This document shows, piece after piece, positions 59,581 to 64,000 of a DNA stretch of 64,000 nucleotides (position 1 is its first letter; each line of letters opens with the position of its first letter). Both the position numbers and the translations under genes were made by a program. Origin of the DNA: Ilyomonas sp965214235 (GTDB lineage Bacteria > Bacteroidota > Bacteroidia > Chitinophagales > Chitinophagaceae); assembly GCA_965214235.1 (NCBI GenBank), contig CBDCBH010000003.1, positions 930,001 to 994,000 of the forward strand, in the 5' to 3' direction. Below the pieces are notes generated by a model. It saw only the letters and a list, made by a program, of their open reading frames with translations. It had not been told where the DNA came from and did no database searches.

Positions 59581-61872
59581 ATGAAAAGTAAATACTCACT
59601 GTTTCTTTTGCTTTGCTTTGCCTTTATCAACTCGTTTTCACAAACAAAAACCAACGCTGCCGATGCGAAGATGAATGCTTACATCACCAACCTCATGAGT
59701 AAAATGACGCTGGATGAAAAAATCGGTCAGCTTAACCTTGTAACGCCTGGCGGAGCTGTTACCGGCTCTGTTGTTAGCAGTGATGTGGATACCAAAATTC
59801 GTAACGGCGCTGTGGGTGGCTTATTCGGTATTACGGGTGCAGCCACCGTTCGCAAAGCGCAGGAAATAGCAGTGAACAATTCACGCCTGCACATTCCGCT
59901 TTTCTTTGGGTTAGATATTATACATGGTCATCGCACTATCTTTCCCATACCGCTTGGTTTGGCTGCCAGTTGGGATACAACATTGATAGAACAAAGTGCT
60001 GCCATTGCCGCCAAAGAAGGCACAGCCGATGGCTTGAACTGGGCTTTCTCGCCCATGGTAGATATCGCCCGCGATCCACGCTGGGGGCGCGTTGCAGAAG
60101 GTTCGGGAGAAGATCCGTACCTCGGTGGAAAGATAGCGGCGGCGATGGTACGCGGCTACCAGGGAAAGAACTACGATAGTGTAACCAAACTGATGGCTTG
60201 CGTAAAACATTTTGCTTTGTATGGCGGTGCAGAAGGAGGCAGAGATTATAACACGGTTGACATGAGCCGCATTAAAATGTATGAATATTATTTACCTCCT
60301 TACAAAGCTGCGGTGGATGCAGGCGTTGGCAGCGTAATGACTTCGTTTAACGAAATTGATGGCATTCCGGCTACAGCTAACAAATGGCTCATTACTGATT
60401 TGCTGCGTAAACAATGGGGTTTTAAAGGTTTTGTGGTATCGGATTATACAGCCGTAAGTGAAATGATTAACCATGGTTTGGGTGATCTGCAAACCGTATC
60501 TGCCCTGGCTTTAAACGCAGGTCTCGATCAGGATATGGTTAGCGAAGGTTTTCTTTCTACCTTAAAAAAATCATTAACCGAAGGCAAAACAACACAGCAA
60601 CAAATTGATGCCGCCTGCCGCCGCATACTCGAAGCAAAATATAAGATGGGTTTGTTTGATGCCCCTTACAAATACATGGATGAAAGCAGGGCAGCGAAAG
60701 ATGTGATGACGCCTGAAAATCGTGCGGCTGCCCGCAACATTGCAGCCCATAGTTGTGTGCTTTTAAAAAATACAAACAACGTGTTGCCATTAAAAAAAAG
60801 AGGTACGATTGCTTTAGTGGGACCATTGGCACAAAGCCAGCGCAACATGCTGGGCACATGGGCAGTATCGGGTGATTATACGCAATCGGTTGACATTGCT
60901 ACCGGCATGAAAAACGTTGGTGGCAGCGGCGTGAATATATTATATGCAAAAGGCTGCAACCTTTCTGATGATAGTGTTTTTGCAAAAAGAGTGAATGCTT
61001 TTGGAACAGAGATAGACATTGACAAACGCACCTCGCAGGAAATGCTGGACGAAGCGGTAAACCTTGCAAAGAATACAGATGTAACCGTTGCTGTACTTGG
61101 CGAAGCGGCTGATATGACCGGCGAATCGAGCAGCATGACGAACATTGCTTTACAAGCCAGTCAGCATAAATTATTAGAAGCTTTGATTGCAACAGGCAAG
61201 CCGGTTGTGGTAGTTTTGATGAGTGGCAGACCCATGATATTAAACTATGAAGATAAAAATGCAACTGCCATTTTAGAAACCTGGTTTCCGGGAACAGAAG
61301 CTGGCAATGCAGTGGCTGACGTGTTGTTTGGGGCTTATAATCCTTCGGGAAAATTAACAATGAGCTTTCCAAGAAATGTGGGACAGATACCTGTTTATTA
61401 TAATCATAAAAACACAGGACGACCGTTTCATGAAGGCGATTATCCAAAGTTTAAATCGGATTACTTAGATGCACCCAACGATCCGTTATACCCGTTTGGT
61501 TATGGCTTGAGTTATAGCAATTTTACTTACAGTGATGTTACTCTTGATAAAACAAATGTAAGCGGCAATGGCACAGTAAAAGCTACCGTTACTGTTACTA
61601 ACAACAGTAAAGTAGCCGGTGAAGAAACGGTACAGTTATACATCAGCGATCCGGTAGCATCTGTTACGCGCGCTGTTGAAGATTTAAAAGGATTTCAAAA
61701 GATTATTCTGAATGGAGGCGAAAGCAAACCCGTAACGTTTACTATCACTACCAACGAACTAAGCTTTTACAACAGCGATTTGAAATGGGGCTGGGAAGGA
61801 GGTGAATTTATCATTCGCATTGGTGGTAATTCGAGAGATGTAAAAAGTGCAACGGTGAAGTGGAGTAAATAA
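59581..61872 (+). CDS. bglX: GH3 family beta-glucosidase-like enzyme (BglX-type)
   Basis: An exported protein of 764 residues from the ATG at 59581; a TTG six bases earlier is less likely. After a signal peptide (to about residue 20, NSFSQ) comes the GH3 N-terminal barrel, with the phrases LFFGLDIIHGHRTIFPIPLG, RDPRWGRVAEGSGEDP, KHFALYGGAEGGRDYN and the nucleophile motif VVSDYTAV (Asp near residue 287). The C-terminal sandwich has GESSSMTNI with a probable acid/base Glu, and a fibronectin-type III domain closes the protein (VTVTNNSKVAGEETVQLYISD). Typical substrates are beta-linked glucose or xylose oligosaccharides. The set GH95, GH36-like and GH3 is compatible with the breakdown of xyloglucan or similar branched glycans. 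Confidence 0.94.
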   Translation: MKSKYSLFLLLCFAFINSFSQTKTNAADAKMNAYITNLMSKMTLDEKIGQLNLVTPGGAVTGSVVSSDVDTKIRNGAVGGLFGITGAATVRKAQEIAVNNSRLHIPLFFGLDIIHGHRTIFPIPLGLAASWDTTLIEQSAAIAAKEGTADGLNWAFSPMVDIARDPRWGRVAEGSGEDPYLGGKIAAAMVRGYQGKNYDSVTKLMACVKHFALYGGAEGGRDYNTVDMSRIKMYEYYLPPYKAAVDAGVGSVMTSFNEIDGIPATANKWLITDLLRKQWGFKGFVVSDYTAVSEMINHGLGDLQTVSALALNAGLDQDMVSEGFLSTLKKSLTEGKTTQQQIDAACRRILEAKYKMGLFDAPYKYMDESRAAKDVMTPENRAAARNIAAHSCVLLKNTNNVLPLKKRGTIALVGPLAQSQRNMLGTWAVSGDYTQSVDIATGMKNVGGSGVNILYAKGCNLSDDSVFAKRVNAFGTEIDIDKRTSQEMLDEAVNLAKNTDVTVAVLGEAADMTGESSSMTNIALQASQHKLLEALIATGKPVVVVLMSGRPMILNYEDKNATAILETWFPGTEAGNAVADVLFGAYNPSGKLTMSFPRNVGQIPVYYNHKNTGRPFHEGDYPKFKSDYLDAPNDPLYPFGYGLSYSNFTYSDVTLDKTNVSGNGTVKATVTVTNNSKVAGEETVQLYISDPVASVTRAVEDLKGFQKIILNGGESKPVTFTITTNELSFYNSDLKWGWEGGEFIIRIGGNSRDVKSATVKWSK

Positions 61873-61878
61873 TTTTTT

Positions 61879-61950
61879 GAACCACGAAGGCGCAAAGAAA
61901 GGAAGTTACACAAAGTTATCTCTATAAAGGTTTTTGTGTCTTTTTGGTTT
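61879..61950. repeat. AACCAC(A/G)AAG-type repeat, copy 2, between convergent genes
   Basis: Starts GAACCACGAAGGCGCAAAG and ends in GTGTCTTTTTGGTTT, an imperfect reverse complement of its left end. It resembles the element at 7302-7393. It lies between the stops of GH3 and nadR and is likely transcribed as part of their ends. Confidence 0.55.
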
Positions 61951-61958
61951 AATATATT

Positions 61959-62546
61959 TTACAAACAATATCTCTCTACTGCTTTAACAGCCATTTGTAA
62001 ACGCGCGTCATCATTGCCTTTTACTTCTATCCACGGCACGTTTTGATTTATCAAAATATCTTTATAAATGTGAAACAACTCCAGCCTTGTTTTTTCGTCA
62101 GGATATTCACGCAGTTCATCTTTCACCCAAGGCAGATCTGTATTGCATAATAAATACAAATCGTATTGGCGCGATACAATTTCATTCAAAATAAATTGAT
62201 GGCATTTGCCAAACACATACTCGCACCAAACCTTCATTACATACATATTAGTGTCGATAAAAAGCAGTTGGTGGCTGGTAGTTGGTGGTTGGTAGTTAGT
62301 GGACGGTTGACGGTTGTTTTCTGTCATCTGCCATCTCTCATTTATCATTTTATCTTCCAATGCCAACTGTCCTTTGCTAATTATTTCCAAAGATTCAAAT
62401 GTGTAATTCATGCCGTGTTGCAACAAATATTCTCTTGCATATTCAGGGCACCATAATGTATTAAAATGCTGTGCCAGCAAGGTGCACAGTGTGCTTTTGC
62501 CAGTGCTTTCAGGACCGATGACAACTATTTTTTTAATCTCTTGCAT
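61959..62546 (-). CDS. nadR: NadR-type nicotinamide riboside kinase (AAA-like ATPase)
   Basis: The protein has 195 residues from the ATG at 62546; the frame extends to 62606 but overlaps the upstream gene more deeply. It is the C-terminal kinase domain of NadR, with Walker A GPESTGKST (11-19), the phrase CPEYAREYL typical of the family, and LLFIDTNMYVMKVWCEYVFG, a lid and NR-binding region. It would phosphorylate nicotinamide riboside to NMN and keep the imported ligand inside. Residues about 73-93 (MTENNRQPSTNYQPPTTSHQ) form an inserted low-complexity loop made of GTTGG-type repeats. It overlaps the upstream pnuC gene by 14 bases, so the two form the uptake and phosphorylation unit. Confidence 0.85.
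   Translation of the reverse strand: MQEIKKIVVIGPESTGKSTLCTLLAQHFNTLWCPEYAREYLLQHGMNYTFESLEIISKGQLALEDKMINERWQMTENNRQPSTNYQPPTTSHQLLFIDTNMYVMKVWCEYVFGKCHQFILNEIVSRQYDLYLLCNTDLPWVKDELREYPDEKTRLELFHIYKDILINQNVPWIEVKGNDDARLQMAVKAVERYCL
62266..62315. repeat. GTTGG/GTGGT heptamer-like repeats inside nadR
   Basis: On the plus strand, AGTTGGTGGCTGGTAGTTGG is followed by TGGTTGGTAGTTAGTGGACGG and GTTGACGG, which are degenerate tandem units. In the gene strand they encode Gln, Pro, Thr, Asn and Ser. The frame is kept, so the insertion is translated as a loop in the kinase. Confidence 0.7.
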
Positions 62547-63180
62547 ACAGAGGACGTTCCACTTTATATTGCTTTGCTTTCTCCATCCACGATAACAAAC
62601 CGGCAACAGCCAAAATTAATAATACAATGTACTGAACACTTGTAAACGCATAGCCTTTAATATAGTACAAGGGAATAGAAGCTATGTTGGTAGCCATCCA
62701 CCAAATCCAGCTTTCCACTTTCTTTTTCGCCATCAGCCACATGCCGGTATAAGCGGTTGCCGAAGCGAAGGCATCGGCTAAGGGAATGGTTTTAGAATCA
62801 AACACGCTTTTTAAATAAATGAGTGCAAAATAAATGCTGATATAAAATGCTGCAAAAAATAACAACTGATACATCCATTCTCTTTTATTGCTGTACCTGA
62901 TTTGCAAAATAATCTCGCGCTGTTGGTTGCGTTTGCTCCATAATATCCAGCCATAAATGCTCATAACGGTGTAATAAAAATTTACGCTGGCTTCACCAAA
63001 TAAGCTGCCCTTAAGGCTGATAAAAATATAAATGATAGTATTAACTAACCCTACCGGATACACTAAAATATTTTCCTTTCTTGAAAACCATACACTGGCT
63101 ATACCGGCTACAACACCAATAAATTCAAGAAGGCTTGTCTCTTTTAAATTATTAATTAACTGCTGTAAAAAATAATGCAT
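62533..63180 (-). CDS. pnuC: Nicotinamide riboside transporter PnuC
   Basis: This membrane protein has 215 residues and seven predicted helices. The early phrases FIGVVAGIASVWFSRKENILVYPVGLVNTIIY, and later YYTVMSIYGWILWSK, YTGMWLMAKKKVESWIWWM and IASIPLYYIKGYAFTSVQYIV, match PnuC, with the Trp and Asn residues that line the vitamin site. PnuC imports nicotinamide riboside by facilitated diffusion, driven by phosphorylation inside the cell. The next gene in the same strand, overlapping by 14 bases, encodes the NadR-type kinase, which completes the salvage route to NAD. The ATG at 63180 is the natural start. Confidence 0.94.
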   Translation of the reverse strand: MHYFLQQLINNLKETSLLEFIGVVAGIASVWFSRKENILVYPVGLVNTIIYIFISLKGSLFGEASVNFYYTVMSIYGWILWSKRNQQREIILQIRYSNKREWMYQLLFFAAFYISIYFALIYLKSVFDSKTIPLADAFASATAYTGMWLMAKKKVESWIWWMATNIASIPLYYIKGYAFTSVQYIVLLILAVAGLLSWMEKAKQYKVERPLYARD

Positions 63181-63271
63181 AGTAAGTGCGTGAAGATACT
63201 ATGGGCTATCTTTATTTTTGGCAGGTATCAAACGTTTTTAAGTGTCAGATATTTATCAATCATCAATAACC

Positions 63272-64000
63272 ATGAACAACAAAATAAAAGTAGGCTTGGT
63301 TGGCTGGGGCATTTCGGCAAAAGTATTTCACGCACCGTTTTTAAAAGCTTCGTCGCATTTTGAGGTAACGCATATTTTAGAAAGACATAAACAAGAATCG
63401 AAGGCGGTATTTCCCAATGCTGAAATTGTTACCAGCATTGATGATTTATTACAACGGGAAATTGATCTTGTTATCATCACCACACCAAATGATACACACT
63501 ATCCTTACACTTTGCAGGTACTGCAATCGGGCAGGCATGTTGTTGTTGAAAAGCCTTTTACTGTTTACAGCAAAGATGCCCTTCAACTGGCAAACATCGC
63601 GAAGCAAAACAATTTGCTGCTTGCTGTTTACCATAACCGGCGATATGTATCGGATTACTTCACCATAAAAAAAATAATAGATCAGCATGTATTGGGTGAT
63701 GTGCATACGTTTGAAGCGCATTACGACCGTTACCGCGCAGAAGAACGCCCAACTGCCTGGCGCGAAAAACCCCTGCCGGGAAGTGGAATTTTGTATGATT
63801 TAGGGGCGCACCTTATTGACCAGACACTTACCTTGTTTGGCTTACCAAAATTGATTACAGCAGATGTAAGAATGCAACGCCCGCATGCTAAAGCGGTGGA
63901 TTGGTTTGAATTGAATTTCGATTATCATTTTTTACAGGCGAAATTGAAAGCGGGGATGTTAGTGCGCGAACCGGGCCCGCGATACCTGGTTCATGGAACG
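63272..64000 (+). CDS. Gfo/Idh/MocA-family oxidoreductase, 3' end beyond the window
   Basis: The open frame from the ATG at 63272 runs to the window edge without a stop (243 codons). It shows the NAD(P)-binding start KVGLVGWGISAKVFHAPF (the typical GxGxxxxxHxPF form, with G at 10-12), then LVIITTPNDTHYPY and the strand HVVVEKPF (the Lys of the EKP motif), and later the substrate-site phrases LLLAVYHNRRYVSDY and LGAHLIDQTLTLFG. Gfo/Idh/MocA enzymes oxidise or reduce sugar and inositol derivatives. This one is close to the YdgJ/YvaA-like group. The C-terminal part, which sets the substrate, is mostly outside. It is divergent from pnuC, with 91 bases between the starts. Confidence 0.9.
   Translation, partial: MNNKIKVGLVGWGISAKVFHAPFLKASSHFEVTHILERHKQESKAVFPNAEIVTSIDDLLQREIDLVIITTPNDTHYPYTLQVLQSGRHVVVEKPFTVYSKDALQLANIAKQNNLLLAVYHNRRYVSDYFTIKKIIDQHVLGDVHTFEAHYDRYRAEERPTAWREKPLPGSGILYDLGAHLIDQTLTLFGLPKLITADVRMQRPHAKAVDWFELNFDYHFLQAKLKAGMLVREPGPRYLVHGT

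Noticed and set aside
1..64000. CRISPR array, tRNA, rRNA, prophage or complete insertion sequence
   Set aside because: I scanned the gaps and saw no regularly spaced repeats, cloverleaf genes, integrase or transposase text. The repeats that are present have irregular spacing and no spacers.

Overview
The window looks like chromosome of a Bacteroidota bacterium, most likely a relative of the Chitinophagaceae. The evidence is: TonB-dependent receptors with carboxypeptidase-type N-terminal domains, DUF4249 lipoproteins, a long YidC and a long three-domain IspG, many lipoproteins with short lipoboxes, little sign of Shine-Dalgarno sites, and promoter -7 elements of the TAnnTTTG type. Sampled lines are about 42-45% GC in housekeeping genes and about 30-38% in the accessory genes. 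No tRNA, rRNA, CRISPR array, integrase or complete insertion sequence was seen.

Layout. 0-7.3 kb: yidC, an ABC ATPase, the E2 subunit of pyruvate dehydrogenase, a membrane protein, a TPR lipoprotein and rpe. 7.4-12.3 kb is accessory: a PIN-domain toxin-antitoxin pair whose toxin tail is frameshifted, a TonB receptor, and a BglII-like restriction-modification pair. 12.3-23.0 kb, minus strand: a processive glycosyltransferase; an apparent four-gene envelope operon (unknown protein, STN-type TonB receptor, DUF4249 lipoprotein, MG2-like protein); a glucose dehydrogenase-like SDR; and a GH43-like protein. 23.3-27.6 kb: an ABC/FtsX-type pair, a TspO-like protein, an acidic protein and a hydrolase. 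28.0-32.7 kb: an ECF sigma factor with a putative anti-sigma/beta-barrel fusion, then an AT-rich AraC regulator plus esterase. 32.8-41.0 kb: a surface metalloprotease-propeller-barrel protein, a 2H phosphodiesterase, small lipoproteins, and a divergent TPR/caspase pair. 41.4-48.5 kb: stress-type genes (SDR, DUF2383, DUF4142), malate dehydrogenase, a thioredoxin-like protein and mutS. 48.9-61.9 kb: glycoside hydrolases GH95, GH36-like and GH3, with a radical SAM/DUF4130 DNA-repair pair and ispG between them. 62.0-64.0 kb: the nicotinamide riboside salvage pair nadR-pnuC and the 5' part of a Gfo/Idh/MocA oxidoreductase cut by the window end.

The most unusual signal is not a gene. A dispersed motif, TGNAGTAAAAACAAA (core TAAAAACAAA), recurs in both strands, in coding and non-coding DNA, and in different reading frames; one 18-mer form is identical in three unrelated genes. 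Several other short repeat families are present. Two lie in frame inside essential-type genes: a palindromic repeat in ispG and a GTTGG-type repeat in nadR.

All counts and coordinates were made by eye. Family calls rest on recognised motifs, not on searches.
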